The notes under the pieces: model-generated | What the model was told of the DNA's origin: nothing | What the model saw: the letters and a program-made list of their open reading frames with translations, nothing else | Databases searched by the model: none | Source of the DNA: a virus | Strand: one strand, 5' to 3' | DNA length: 64,000 nt | IMG/VR virus record: IMGVR_UViG_3300027782_000064 | Coordinates: 23,005 to 87,004 of that record | In this document: positions 7,712 through 16,954 of the stretch, piece after piece | How the letters are laid out: each line of letters opens with the position of its first letter | Numbering within the stretch: position 1 is the stretch's first letter | Program-made: the position numbers and the translations under genes

Positions 7712-8596
7712 TTAGTTAGATTGAATAGTTTTATCATATATCCATTTAAAAATATCTTCTCCATCTTGGAATAGAATAATATCATTGGACTCTGACGTAA
7801 TTGAATTAAACAGCGTTTTAAAATCTGCGGTTTGGCTGCCATCTATTTCAATTAAGTTTGATACAATTGGCGGTAAGGTTATTGGTGTAAATGGTTCAGC
7901 TAGCATTCTTGAAGCAAGGTCATAGTGTCTATCATAGACATGATATGAATTTGCAACATGAGTATAGGTTCCCAATTCAAGATCTGGATAAAAAGGTTTT
8001 AGATGAGATAGTATTTGCATCTGTAATGAACAAAAGAAGGCTACGTCAGTTGCTGTACCCCATATTGCATCATTACTTCTCATAAATACACTCATGTATA
8101 ACTTATTTTGTCTGATATGTAAGTTTGCATACATTGTACAAACAAAATCTTTATTTGAAGGGTATTGATGTTTTGGTTTATTAAAGTGTAATACGGCTTG
8201 TCTAGTATTCTGGTCAGTTGCTAAACTTTGGATTGCCCATTGGTATTGGCTAATTGCATGCTCATTCTTTTCAGTAAATATCAAGTTTCCATATGCTGAG
8301 TTAACTGTTCCATCAATATTTTGAATTTCTTCCCAAAACTTTGCCCATTTTGAAATAAAGGCTACGTCACTACGACCTGCATAATACCACAAAAACTCAG
8401 CAGCAATATATTTTTGCTGAGAACCCCTAACTGAATTTTCATAAAGACATTGGGTTGGGTCTTCAATAACTAGCGCAACATTTAATAACTCTTTACTAGT
8501 AGTGCCTCGTGCATTATTAACAAGTCCATAAGTTAATAAAAACTTAATAGAATCACTATATGCATCAGCAAATGTTAAACCTTTAAATATTATCAT
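7712..8596 (-). CDS. Thymidylate synthase-family pyrimidine methylase/hydroxymethylase (possibly dCMP-specific)
   Basis: This 294-residue protein has the fold signatures of the ThyA family. The nucleophile is C153 (DFVCTMYANLHI), followed by M-R-S-N-D (residues 172-176) for phosphate and folate contacts, and Y-x-H-V-Y-D near residue 220. Where thymidylate synthases have the base-selecting Asn (FN-[IV]-A), this protein has Asp184 (TATDVAFF). In T4 dCMP hydroxymethylase and in engineered synthases, Asp at this site favours dCMP over dUMP. The product may therefore be 5-hydroxymethyl-dCMP or 5-methyl-dCMP rather than dTMP. The adjacent dCMP deaminase would fit either role. Family membership is firm; substrate is uncertain. 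Confidence 0.82.
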   Translation of the reverse strand: MIIFKGLTFADAYSDSIKFLLTYGLVNNARGTTSKELLNVALVIEDPTQCLYENSVRGSQQKYIAAEFLWYYAGRSDVAFISKWAKFWEEIQNIDGTVNSAYGNLIFTEKNEHAISQYQWAIQSLATDQNTRQAVLHFNKPKHQYPSNKDFVCTMYANLHIRQNKLYMSVFMRSNDAIWGTATDVAFFCSLQMQILSHLKPFYPDLELGTYTHVANSYHVYDRHYDLASRMLAEPFTPITLPPIVSNLIEIDGSQTADFKTLFNSITSESNDIILFQDGEDIFKWIYDKTIQSN

Positions 8597-8680
8597 ATAT
8601 TTTGTTAATTTTAATCCAACTCACCGTTAGATCTTATTAATATACTACGAAAATGAAAAAGGGTTAACGTGGCCTATATA

Positions 8681-10342
8681 TTAAATGATGGTTAGATCTG
8701 AGAAGTGATCAGTATTTTCAACTTGGATTTTAGTATCAAAGTATTCTTCCGGCAATGGGTCATGCGAAATTACAAAGACGGTCATATTATATTTCTTTGA
8801 AAAGGTTTTAAGTAGATCAACTACTCTAAATATTGAGTCAACGTCTAACGATGAAAATACTTCATCTAAGAAAAGAAGATTTACTTTATTATGTTTTAGT
8901 TTAATTAGTTCAAGAATACATAATAGCACAATTAAATTCATTTTCTTTTGCTCTCCAGAAGATAATGAGTCAGGTGAAACTTGCATACCTAAATGGGTAA
9001 TGATTGGATTAAATTCTAAATCAAACTCAAATGCAAATTTGAATTCAAGAACCTTGGCTGTTTTTAAAATCTTTTTATTTAATAATGGAATAATTTGACT
9101 CATTAGCATACGCTTCATACCATTATCAGATAAGATCATTTCCATTTCTTGAGAAACTTTTAATTTTTCAGTTTGACCAACTAAACTAGTACCAGCAGTA
9201 CTTAGTTCAGTCTCAATATTTTTTATTACTTCAACTAGGTGTTTATCTGATGTTTGTTTTCCTTGTTGAGATAACTGTTGAATTTCTCGTTTTACCGTAG
9301 AGACTTGAGCATCAATTTTATAGAATTTGTCCTTTGCTCTATTTTGGTCTGCTTCTATTAATGAAAAACCTGATTCATTACTCTTAATTATTTGTGAAAT
9401 ATTTGGAATAGTGGACTCTTGTGATTCCTTTAGTTTTAATAATTTGTCCTTTATTTGACTATGGATTTCATCAGTTAAGTCAGATAGACAATGTGGACAC
9501 TTATTTTTATTGTAAAGATCAAGTTTCTTTTGTATTTCTAAAATATTTGCTCTAATTGTAGTTAATTCATCACGTGATGCTCTAACCATTGTTTGTATTT
9601 CTGAAAGCTTTGTTGTAAAACTACCCGCTTCAACTCTGGCTGTCTCTTTTAAATCAACTAATTTTTTTAATTCAAGATTAAGCTCTTCAATTCTAGCTGT
9701 ATTAGTTGCCTGAATTTCATTTTTTAAATTTTCAAGTTGGTTAATTGATGATTCTAATAATCTTTGGTTACTTGCAATTGAAGATTCAAGTGGGGTAATT
9801 TCTCCTTTAACTCTTTTAGTATCTTCTTTAGATATTTTAGACATGTCATTAACTATATCTAGTCCAAAAATTTTATCAATTATTTGGCGCTTATCTGCTG
9901 GACTTAATTTAACAAAACTTTTAAAGTCATTTACTGATAAGCTGATTGTATTTGAAAATACATTAAATGGTAATTTAGTTAATTCCTCTTCAATAAAATC
10001 ATCAACTCTTCTTTTATCTGGTAAATTATATTCAGCACCATCAATTGAAAGCTTTGAGAAATTTGGCTCAAGACCTCTTTCTATATCAATAAGTCTACCA
10101 TTGCCGGTTGTAAATTTAATTTGAGTATAGGCATTCTTATTAATTCGGTTTGGAATTTCTTTAGTTTTACGAATTGCTGACTTTCCATAAATTGCAACAG
10201 TTAATGCATCAGAGATTGATGATTTGCCGCTGCCATTTTTACCCTGAACCAGGATTAATCTAGGATCATCTGTAAATTTAAAAGTCTGTAATTTATTGCC
10301 GTATGAGCAGATATTCCTAAAGGAAAATTCGTGTATCTTCAT
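8681..10342 (-). CDS. 46: Recombination nuclease ATPase subunit gp46 (SbcC/Rad50-like)
   Basis: This 553-residue SMC-type ATPase is the partner of the gp47 nuclease and processes DNA ends for recombination-dependent replication. Walker A is GKNGSGKSS (residues 34-42). Coiled coils flank a zinc hook CPHC near residue 282. The ABC signature LSSGEQ lies near residue 459, and Walker B LLFLDEV with a D-loop SSLD lies near residue 487. T4 gp46 is 560 residues. The start codon shares one base with the stop of the SET-like gene. Confidence 0.95.
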   Translation of the reverse strand: MKIHEFSFRNICSYGNKLQTFKFTDDPRLILVQGKNGSGKSSISDALTVAIYGKSAIRKTKEIPNRINKNAYTQIKFTTGNGRLIDIERGLEPNFSKLSIDGAEYNLPDKRRVDDFIEEELTKLPFNVFSNTISLSVNDFKSFVKLSPADKRQIIDKIFGLDIVNDMSKISKEDTKRVKGEITPLESSIASNQRLLESSINQLENLKNEIQATNTARIEELNLELKKLVDLKETARVEAGSFTTKLSEIQTMVRASRDELTTIRANILEIQKKLDLYNKNKCPHCLSDLTDEIHSQIKDKLLKLKESQESTIPNISQIIKSNESGFSLIEADQNRAKDKFYKIDAQVSTVKREIQQLSQQGKQTSDKHLVEVIKNIETELSTAGTSLVGQTEKLKVSQEMEMILSDNGMKRMLMSQIIPLLNKKILKTAKVLEFKFAFEFDLEFNPIITHLGMQVSPDSLSSGEQKKMNLIVLLCILELIKLKHNKVNLLFLDEVFSSLDVDSIFRVVDLLKTFSKKYNMTVFVISHDPLPEEYFDTKIQVENTDHFSDLTII

Positions 10343-10836
10343 TAATTTAAAAAATAAGTAAGTTCTTGATCTGGATCAATATCTTGTACTGTATAGAATT
10401 TATATAGTTTTTTATCAAAATCATAGTCCCAATTAATATTAGGTGAAACTGACCTTCTATAAATTGAACCAAAGCCTAATAGAATTGCATGAGAATTTAT
10501 GTGCAACATTTTATTTGGATTAATTACATCGTATACAATTGCTTTAAATTGGTCAGTTGTAATAAGCCCGCGATCTAATCTTTCCTGTAAATTAAGTTCT
10601 GCAAGTTTTTCGCCAATCTCGCGTTCTTTATTAAGACCGTCTGCGTTGACAAATAGCCGGTTATTTAATTCTTGATCATGCCTATTAAGTAAAATTTGAG
10701 TTTTTTGGCTTATTGGAATCCATGCACAAAATTCAATTGTTGAATTTCTATAAATTTGGGTATTACTAAATACCCCAAATTCTTTAGAATTTACAGGTTT
10801 TACATATAAACTAGATAGGATATTTGGATTACTCAT
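10342..10836 (-). CDS. SET-domain-like protein within the gp47-gp46 operon
   Basis: This 164-residue protein carries the landmarks of a minimal SET domain. They are an N-terminal GVF-x-x-x-x-I block (residues 21-28) with TIEFCAWIP, a central G-F-G-S-I-Y-R-R-S-x-S-P-N block (121-133) where canonical SET proteins have G-S-x-x-N-H-S-x-x-P-N, and a C-terminal R/Q-D-I-x-P-D-Q-E-L-T-Y-F (151-162) equivalent to the I-x-x-G-E-E-L-T-x-x-Y block. The usual NH of NHS is replaced, so methyltransferase activity is uncertain. It overlaps gp47 by eight bases and gp46 by one, implying coordinated translation. The target, if any, is unknown. Confidence 0.62.
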   Translation of the reverse strand: MSNPNILSSLYVKPVNSKEFGVFSNTQIYRNSTIEFCAWIPISQKTQILLNRHDQELNNRLFVNADGLNKEREIGEKLAELNLQERLDRGLITTDQFKAIVYDVINPNKMLHINSHAILLGFGSIYRRSVSPNINWDYDFDKKLYKFYTVQDIDPDQELTYFLN

Positions 10837-11941
10837 CGGTTGCTTGTTGTTTTACTAAATTATGAATTTCTATAAATTTTTGGGCTAATTCTGTTTTAAA
10901 AGTCTGTGAATAGTCTTTTGTCTTTATATAGCTTTTAAATATATCAATAACATTAAATTGATCTTCTGGATTAAAGTCAGTTGATGTAGACTCATCGGTT
11001 ACTTGATCTACATATGTAAAAAATTCAACTTTTCTATGAGTTGATTTTGAAATAAGTTCTAAGAATCTAGTTATTGAAAATTTATTAACAAAATTTACGC
11101 TAATCATAATATCAACAAATGAATTATTTAATTTTTCAATTACTTTATTTGCTGGCATTTCCAATAATTCAAATATATCAAATTTCTTATATACTGGCGA
11201 TTGAGTATTCTCAATAAAACTTTCAATTACCTTTTGAGAAGATATGTCTAATTGATAAAAGCCTTTAGTATTATCGCGGTCTCCTCTATCCATTTGATAT
11301 GGGGTTCCAGTATAGAGAACATTTTTAAATTCTTGACGATGATGAATATGTCCAGCATAAACACGTTTATAGGAAGACAATATGTCTACTTCAATTCCAT
11401 GTTCAACCTTTGTCCATTTGTTAAAGCTAAGACCTTTAATATCGGCATGACAAACAATATATTCACATAAATCTTTATGGTCAGTTATTATTTGATTTAA
11501 CCGATTAGTGTCTTCAACCCAAGGTAACATTAAAAAATTATGGGACTCGTTAATTGTAATAATTTCAGGATTTTCAAATACATGAATATTATCAGCAATA
11601 TGTGAAATTGCTTTTAATGAATGAACGGCATTTCGATCTTTATAATAGACGTCATGGTTTCCTATAATAATATAGATACCTCTTTTAAATTTATCAGAAA
11701 GCTTCTTAAAGATTGTTAGAGCTTCATCATGTACTCTAACATTAATGGATTCACGTGAATGAAATATATCTCCTTCTAAAAATAATACATCTTGATCTTC
11801 ATCAAAATCTTCATCTACTTTATTAATTAAAAAGTCCAATAGAAAATCCTTTTGTATTTGGATCCATTCTATTGAATTATTTTTAATACCTAAATGTAAA
11901 TCACCAACTAGTGTTATTTTTCGAATATTTGTTAACTTCAT
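10829..11941 (-). CDS. 47: Recombination nuclease gp47 (SbcD/Mre11-like)
   Basis: This 370-residue metallophosphoesterase shows all conserved motifs: GDLHLG (D14, H16), GDIFHSRE (D58), GNHD (N95, H96), H165 in CHADIKG, and GHIHH (H198, H200). It is the nuclease half of the gp46/gp47 complex that resects double-strand ends for recombination-primed replication. T4 gp47 is 339 residues. The order gp47 then gp46 follows T4, but with the SET-like gene inserted between. Confidence 0.95.
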   Translation of the reverse strand: MKLTNIRKITLVGDLHLGIKNNSIEWIQIQKDFLLDFLINKVDEDFDEDQDVLFLEGDIFHSRESINVRVHDEALTIFKKLSDKFKRGIYIIIGNHDVYYKDRNAVHSLKAISHIADNIHVFENPEIITINESHNFLMLPWVEDTNRLNQIITDHKDLCEYIVCHADIKGLSFNKWTKVEHGIEVDILSSYKRVYAGHIHHRQEFKNVLYTGTPYQMDRGDRDNTKGFYQLDISSQKVIESFIENTQSPVYKKFDIFELLEMPANKVIEKLNNSFVDIMISVNFVNKFSITRFLELISKSTHRKVEFFTYVDQVTDESTSTDFNPEDQFNVIDIFKSYIKTKDYSQTFKTELAQKFIEIHNLVKQQATDE

Positions 11942-11942
11942 T

Positions 11943-12614
11943 TTAAAATATTTTATAGTTCTTACCCATACTATCCAAAAATCCGTATTTACTATTTAAC
12001 TCAACTAATAAAAGTTCTTTATTTTCATAAGTTAACATATCAAATATTTTTTTATATTCCATGTTAAGAGTTGAAGAAATTGATTCAAGTACTTGGATTG
12101 GGCTAATGAATACTGTTGTATTTGTTCCAGTACTTAACCCATTTAAAATTGTACTAAATATTTGGTTAATTTGTATTTTTGTAAATTTTTGTTTTTCAGG
12201 TTCATCACCTAGGATCTCCTGTAACTCAGAGCAGCCTTTAATGAAATTATATATGTCTCTTTGGACAATAGTATAGTCTACATGATTTGAATATCGATCT
12301 GGGTCAGACATAGCAAATTCAGCAGATCCACTTTCTAATTTAATAGCTGAACTTGAAGTTGGTGAATTATTGTCGTCTTCATCATTATGTTCATAACCTA
12401 AATTATAAGTATTTCCAAAAATCTTATCGTTTCTTTTTAGGTCAGAATAGGCAACTCGACGTCTTTCTAATTCTTCATCGTCATATTCTCCTTCAGCTAA
12501 TCCTTCTTCTTCAATAATTACGTCATCATCGTCAAATTCTAAAGTATCGTCTTGTTCAACGGTTAAATCATTATCTAAATCTGAAAAATCGTCTGGGTGT
12601 TTTCTTGGTGCCAT
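11943..12614 (-). CDS. Hypothetical protein with an acidic N-terminus
   Basis: The 223-residue product begins with a highly acidic, probably disordered region (residues 6-50, many D/E), passes through a low-complexity D/N/S stretch near residue 75-90, and ends in a helical domain (residues 105-223) without known motifs. It lies between helicase gp41 and gp47, two bases from gp47, so it is expressed with replication and recombination proteins. The acidic tail could mimic DNA or bind a replication protein such as gp32 or helicase. That is speculation. Confidence 0.55.
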   Translation of the reverse strand: MAPRKHPDDFSDLDNDLTVEQDDTLEFDDDDVIIEEEGLAEGEYDDEELERRRVAYSDLKRNDKIFGNTYNLGYEHNDEDDNNSPTSSSAIKLESGSAEFAMSDPDRYSNHVDYTIVQRDIYNFIKGCSELQEILGDEPEKQKFTKIQINQIFSTILNGLSTGTNTTVFISPIQVLESISSTLNMEYKKIFDMLTYENKELLLVELNSKYGFLDSMGKNYKIF

Positions 12615-12630
12615 TTGTGTATGTATATTT

Positions 12631-14166
12631 TTATATCGAATTTAACAGATCATCATAATCAGCAGATGTTCGATGGGTTTGGATTGGTACTGGCATAGCT
12701 AGTGCAACATCCATAGGTATTAAATTTTGAGGTAGCGTTGTAGTATTAGTATGAGCAGTTTGATATTGAGTTCTCATTTGATTTTCAAGAGATTGTGTAT
12801 CATCGTCATCTGAATAAAATTCGCTAGCTGGATCGTATTCCTCTGTTAATTTAGCAAATTCATAACTCATTCTATACATTTTAAAACTTTCAGTATAGCC
12901 GCCATCCCTATTTGCAATTAACTTGATCTTCATACGCTTTTCCATAGGTCCACGGATTAATCCAAATAGTGAATCTACTGTATGTACTAGACCAAATGAT
13001 TCTGCAATATCTGACATGCTTAAGTCTTGATCATCAACTGCATCTCTTTTAATTTGAGTTGCTGTAATAATACACCATTCATTTCGGATTGCAACTGCTC
13101 TAAGTTCTTCAGAAATAACCTTAATTTTTTCATAAGTATTACCTTGCTCACGAAGAGGTCGCATTAAGTTAATATAATCAACTACAATTACCGTAAATTT
13201 AATTCCAGAATTTTGTTGAACTTTTAAAAAGTAATTTTCTACATCAATTGCTGAGGCAGTTCCAGTAGGAAATTCCTTAACTATTAATTGGCCAAGCTGA
13301 GGCATATCTAACTTGAGCTTTTGTATTTTACTAGTAACTTCAGATACTTGATTATTATCTAGCATTGAATCATAGTCCTTAAATGGAATACTTAATATGC
13401 TTGAACCAAGTCGCTTCATGTATTTACGATCAGATAATTCAAGAGTTCCGATTCCTACATGACAACCTGCCATAAATGCTCTAGCCGCAATATTTGAAAG
13501 AACCATTGATTTACCTACTTTAGGTCTTCCTTGAAAAACAACTAAGGTTTTTGGATTCCAACCGCCGCCTAATGTTTTATCAAAGAATGGAAAGCCGGTT
13601 GGATTTCCAATTTTTGAAAGTTGAACGTGATCAATTGAAGTAAAAAAGTTTAGACCAGATTCCGCGCTTGTAAATGAAACATTTAATTTGCTATTAAATT
13701 TTTCTCTAACATCATTTGTAATTAATTCAACATTCTCTGGATTAATATCAGTTGTCTTTAAATACGATAACACATCAATTACTGATGCATTTAAGTTTTT
13801 ATAGAAAATAAAAGCTTTTGTGTATTTAAAAAGAAACTCATAATTATAACTAGATAAGTCAACCTCAAATAGTGCATTAAATTTTTGTTCTGAAATATCT
13901 AGATTTGAAAGATTTGCAATTTGGCGTAATTCATTTCTGGTTGGAATTTTAGAATATTCAATAAAGAATTTTTTAGCTTCACGATATAATCTTTGTAGAG
14001 TATCATCATTGAAGTAATGAGCTTTAATTAAAGGAATAACTTCTCGTTTGTCTAATGATTCGAAGTTTTTAGGTTTAATGATTATATCATTATCATCTTC
14101 GGTTAGAACAAAGTTAAAAATTATTTTTTCGAGAAGCTCAATATTCTCTTTGAAATCTATCATCAT
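12631..14166 (-). CDS. 41: Replicative DNA helicase, DnaB/gp41 family
   Basis: This 511-residue RecA-fold hexameric helicase would unwind DNA at the phage fork. The N-terminal domain (1-180) is helical. Walker A is GRPKVGKS (213-220), preceded by FFDKTLGGGWNPKTL, the usual lead-in. Walker B is VIVVDYINLM near residue 330, and a T-x-Q-I-K-R motif follows. A hydrophilic tail (about 430-511) ends with residues that may bind partners. T4 gp41 is 475 residues. The gene follows uvsX and a small gene, as in the T4 order uvsX-40-41. Confidence 0.92.
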   Translation of the reverse strand: MMIDFKENIELLEKIIFNFVLTEDDNDIIIKPKNFESLDKREVIPLIKAHYFNDDTLQRLYREAKKFFIEYSKIPTRNELRQIANLSNLDISEQKFNALFEVDLSSYNYEFLFKYTKAFIFYKNLNASVIDVLSYLKTTDINPENVELITNDVREKFNSKLNVSFTSAESGLNFFTSIDHVQLSKIGNPTGFPFFDKTLGGGWNPKTLVVFQGRPKVGKSMVLSNIAARAFMAGCHVGIGTLELSDRKYMKRLGSSILSIPFKDYDSMLDNNQVSEVTSKIQKLKLDMPQLGQLIVKEFPTGTASAIDVENYFLKVQQNSGIKFTVIVVDYINLMRPLREQGNTYEKIKVISEELRAVAIRNEWCIITATQIKRDAVDDQDLSMSDIAESFGLVHTVDSLFGLIRGPMEKRMKIKLIANRDGGYTESFKMYRMSYEFAKLTEEYDPASEFYSDDDDTQSLENQMRTQYQTAHTNTTTLPQNLIPMDVALAMPVPIQTHRTSADYDDLLNSI

Positions 14167-14171
14167 ATTTT

Positions 14172-14510
14172 TTAGTTCGAAATTATGTAAAATTTTAAAA
14201 ATTCAGATTGGTCAATTATTATAAATTCGCCTTTCTTAATTAGAATATTGTCTTCTATTAAGTCTTTCATTAATAGTTTTAATTTTTCTAAAAATTCAGC
14301 CGTTAATTTATCTCCAAACACATATTTTAAAGTTTTTGTTGAAAATTTAATATCTTCTGGGTCAAACTCTTTAGACTTGACTTGGGTAACTCTTACAATA
14401 TACGACACAATATCAAATATAAAGTCTTGCCTAGTTGGATAGCTAGGCAAGACAATATGCGACTCTAGTAAGTATTTAAGCGGAATATTTGGTTGTAATT
14501 TAAAGATCAT
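14172..14510 (-). CDS. Small hypothetical protein between uvsX and helicase
   Basis: This 112-residue protein is rich in Leu, Ile and Lys and looks helical, possibly a winged-helix-like fold (KLTAEFLEKLKLLMKDLIEDNILIKKGEFIII). I recognise no family. Its position between the recombinase and helicase genes is that of T4 gene 40 (114 residues), but I see no sequence similarity or membrane segment to support homology. It overlaps the end of uvsX by eleven bases, which suggests translational coupling. Confidence 0.55.
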   Translation of the reverse strand: MIFKLQPNIPLKYLLESHIVLPSYPTRQDFIFDIVSYIVRVTQVKSKEFDPEDIKFSTKTLKYVFGDKLTAEFLEKLKLLMKDLIEDNILIKKGEFIIIDQSEFLKFYIISN

Positions 14511-15690
14511 TGTCAGACTCAGTTAAATCTTCTAATTCATCTATTTCCATTTCATCTATTCCATCTTGAGTTTCAGGAAATTTAAACTTGGGTTTAATTG
14601 TGGTCTCATCTAGTTGAGTTAGCACTTCATGAGTAAATAATCTATCTGAGAAAAATTCTTTAACTGGAACTGCATCGCCATTGTGTTTGATAATATAGGT
14701 TTTACCAAGTTTTTTTGGTAGAAAATAGAAAGTCTCTCCAGCCACTTCAAATTTTGAACATAATTCTGATTCGTCTGGTTTTAGTTTAGAGAATTCCTTT
14801 TCAGTTAATTTATTACCTCTACCAACTCCACATGTTTCCCAACTAACATATTGTTCAAGGCCTACGAATTGATTCATACCTTTATGGAATGAAATATGGA
14901 ATTCAATATCAATTGGTCGAGCTAAACGATTCTTTTTAGTTTTAGAGCGAACAATAATTCCAGTAGTGGTTTTAGCTTCATCTCTAAGAGTTCCTTTACT
15001 TAACATCAAGATAATTGATGCAGAGAATTCTGGACCTCCACCGCCTGACATACCCTTTGGAGTATATTGATCCATTGAGGCATATGTGTGGTTTGTAAAA
15101 ATAAATGGAACTTTATAATTTGAAAGATCCAAAGTTAATGATTTGAATAGTGACCTCATTTCTTTTGCACGAAGTCCCATATCTGCAGCATTTTTACCTG
15201 CATCCATATCACGCTGACTTTTATCAGTATCAAGCATTCCTACTGAATCTACAAATAGTGCAATCTTAAGTCCTGGATTCTCCTTGATTGTGTCAATTAG
15301 ATCGTGGACATAAAATTTAACCTCACTAATAAGACCCATACGTAAATACTTTAATTTACTTAGATCTACTCCAAATTTAACATAGTCACTTGAATCAATT
15401 GCACCCTCGGTGTCAATATAAATTACCATGTAATCCATTTTTTGTAATTCACGAACTGCATTTAAACATAGGAAAGTTTTACCTGAGCCAGAGTCTCCAG
15501 CAATTCCAATACTTCGAGTATTAGGATAACCTCCAAATAACGAGCCTGACATTTGTGCATTTAGTAAGTAATTTCCAGTTGGAATGTACTCTTCAATATC
15601 AGAGAACCCTCTGATTTCAATTTTTGATTTGACTTTTTTCTCGAGCAAGTCGTTAAACTTGGCGAATGCGTCCATTGTTGATTTTGCCAT
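14500..15690 (-). CDS. uvsX: Recombinase UvsX (RecA family)
   Basis: This 396-residue RecA/Rad51-family strand-exchange protein drives recombination-dependent replication and repair. Walker A is GDSGSGKT (65-72) and Walker B is IALFVDSVGML (about 142-152). T-N-H-T-Y near residue 200 corresponds to the conserved ATP-sensing loop, followed by a glycine-rich DNA-binding loop (GMSGGGGPEFSAS). The C-terminus is acidic (DELEDLTESDND). T4 UvsX is about 390 residues. It would work with gp32 and the helicase encoded nearby. Confidence 0.93.
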   Translation of the reverse strand: MAKSTMDAFAKFNDLLEKKVKSKIEIRGFSDIEEYIPTGNYLLNAQMSGSLFGGYPNTRSIGIAGDSGSGKTFLCLNAVRELQKMDYMVIYIDTEGAIDSSDYVKFGVDLSKLKYLRMGLISEVKFYVHDLIDTIKENPGLKIALFVDSVGMLDTDKSQRDMDAGKNAADMGLRAKEMRSLFKSLTLDLSNYKVPFIFTNHTYASMDQYTPKGMSGGGGPEFSASIILMLSKGTLRDEAKTTTGIIVRSKTKKNRLARPIDIEFHISFHKGMNQFVGLEQYVSWETCGVGRGNKLTEKEFSKLKPDESELCSKFEVAGETFYFLPKKLGKTYIIKHNGDAVPVKEFFSDRLFTHEVLTQLDETTIKPKFKFPETQDGIDEMEIDELEDLTESDNDL

Positions 15691-15740
15691 GTGTATAAAA
15701 TTAATATTTAATATCTTTTACAAAGGATACTAAAATGGGT

Positions 15741-16310
15741 TTAGTTAAAATATGAAGCTAGTAAAAAAGATCCAGATAGTATTGTTGTATCTGGAAAGTC
15801 ACCATTAACTACTTGATGAAATCCTATATTAATGATTTTAGAATCATCTTTTGTAAAATTATCTTTAGAAAGATTTCTAGTAAATTCAAATCCGTCTTTT
15901 GCTGGTTTTCCCAAATCAATTCCATAACAGTGCATGGTTAGAGTTATTGGTGAATTCATTGCAATATCTCCCAAATAAAATATTTGGTTCTCAGTTAAGC
16001 CGAGTTGTTCAATATTTAATCCAGCCTCTTCAACTAGAGCTCTACATACTGAATCATATGGAGTACGGTCTAAATCTGAATTAACTTCGTCTATAATTAA
16101 GGTATGAGCAGTTTGGCCATTTGCTTTATTTGGAAACTCAAGAGCATAAATTGACTTAATTGTATCTTCCGCAGTTTTAGTAAATGGTATTAAACAAATA
16201 TATTCTGAATCAACTGATAAGTATTGAGCTGAGTGTTGATCACGGTTAACTGTTAATAAGTTAAATTTTCCTATCTTGCTAGGAGTTTCATTAGATACTT
16301 GATTATGCAT
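15741..16310 (-). CDS. Nudix-like protein with degenerate Nudix box
   Basis: The 189-residue protein contains VCRALVEEAGLNIEQLG (about residues 88-104), which resembles the R-E-U-x-E-E-x-G-U core of the Nudix box. The first Glu is replaced by Ala and the upstream Gly is not evident. The surrounding strands (LIPFTKTAEDTIKSIYALEFPN, and IFYLGDIAMNSPITLTMHCYGIDLG) are compatible with a Nudix fold. It may hydrolyse a nucleotide derivative, or it may have lost activity. Its neighbours are polymerase-side replication genes. It overlaps the next upstream gene by eight bases. Confidence 0.5.
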   Translation of the reverse strand: MHNQVSNETPSKIGKFNLLTVNRDQHSAQYLSVDSEYICLIPFTKTAEDTIKSIYALEFPNKANGQTAHTLIIDEVNSDLDRTPYDSVCRALVEEAGLNIEQLGLTENQIFYLGDIAMNSPITLTMHCYGIDLGKPAKDGFEFTRNLSKDNFTKDDSKIINIGFHQVVNGDFPDTTILSGSFLLASYFN

Positions 16311-16935
16311 TAGCTGTAGATTTTTTAGTAGGTGTTGTACTCAACATTTTCTTCATAGTCCTTTTAATTGAGTCAGCAGTTACGTTATTATTTATATAGT
16401 CAGACAATTTTGTTAAAAACTCTTCTTTATTCTTAGAGTTTGAATACATCATCTTTAATAAATTTTTACTAGGTAATTTAATTTTAACAGAAAGAGCTAA
16501 ATCCGTATCTTCTAGTGAAAACATACCAAATAAATCACCTGGATCAGTAGAAACTTTAAGTTGAGCGGGTTGAGCTGGTGGTGGAGCTATTGTTTTTGGT
16601 GCAATAATGTCAGACCTAAATTCGGCTGGAATTTCTTCAGTTACTTTAAAATCTTCATTTAATGAAGGAATATAATTGATTGACTGAATTTCGGCCATTG
16701 ACATTGGCTGTTGATCTTCAGTGACCATCATTAAGTCAGAAGAAACTCGGTCAGTATCAAGTTGAGTACCGTCTGACAGAACTGCCATAAATCTACCATT
16801 TCTAGATGGCATAACGTCCCTAACTTGGACTACTTTTCCTAATTTAGTACGATCAGTAGTTTTGATCCATTGAAAGTCGTTTGATTGGAAGCTGCTTTTT
16901 ATTGCAACTAGAGTATCAATATCGTAGTTATTCAT
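16303..16935 (-). CDS. Hypothetical protein following the DNA polymerase fragment
   Basis: I chose the ATG at 16935, just beyond the polymerase stop codon and preceded by an A-rich leader. A GTG at 16971 would extend it by 12 residues into the polymerase gene. The 210-residue product has a possible small beta-barrel (LGKVVQVRDVMPSRNGRFMAVLSDG), a proline-rich linker near residue 120-135, and a helical C-terminal domain (150-205) with a basic tail. I recognise no polymerase C-terminal motifs, so it is not the missing half of gp43. Confidence 0.6.
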   Translation of the reverse strand: MNNYDIDTLVAIKSSFQSNDFQWIKTTDRTKLGKVVQVRDVMPSRNGRFMAVLSDGTQLDTDRVSSDLMMVTEDQQPMSMAEIQSINYIPSLNEDFKVTEEIPAEFRSDIIAPKTIAPPPAQPAQLKVSTDPGDLFGMFSLEDTDLALSVKIKLPSKNLLKMMYSNSKNKEEFLTKLSDYINNNVTADSIKRTMKKMLSTTPTKKSTANA

Positions 16936-16954
16936 AATTATGTTTTTTATTTTT

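Noticed and set aside
16303-16935. The gene after the polymerase as its missing C-terminal half
   Set aside because: It lacks motifs B and C and is much too short; a frameshift near the polymerase stop does not restore polymerase sequence.
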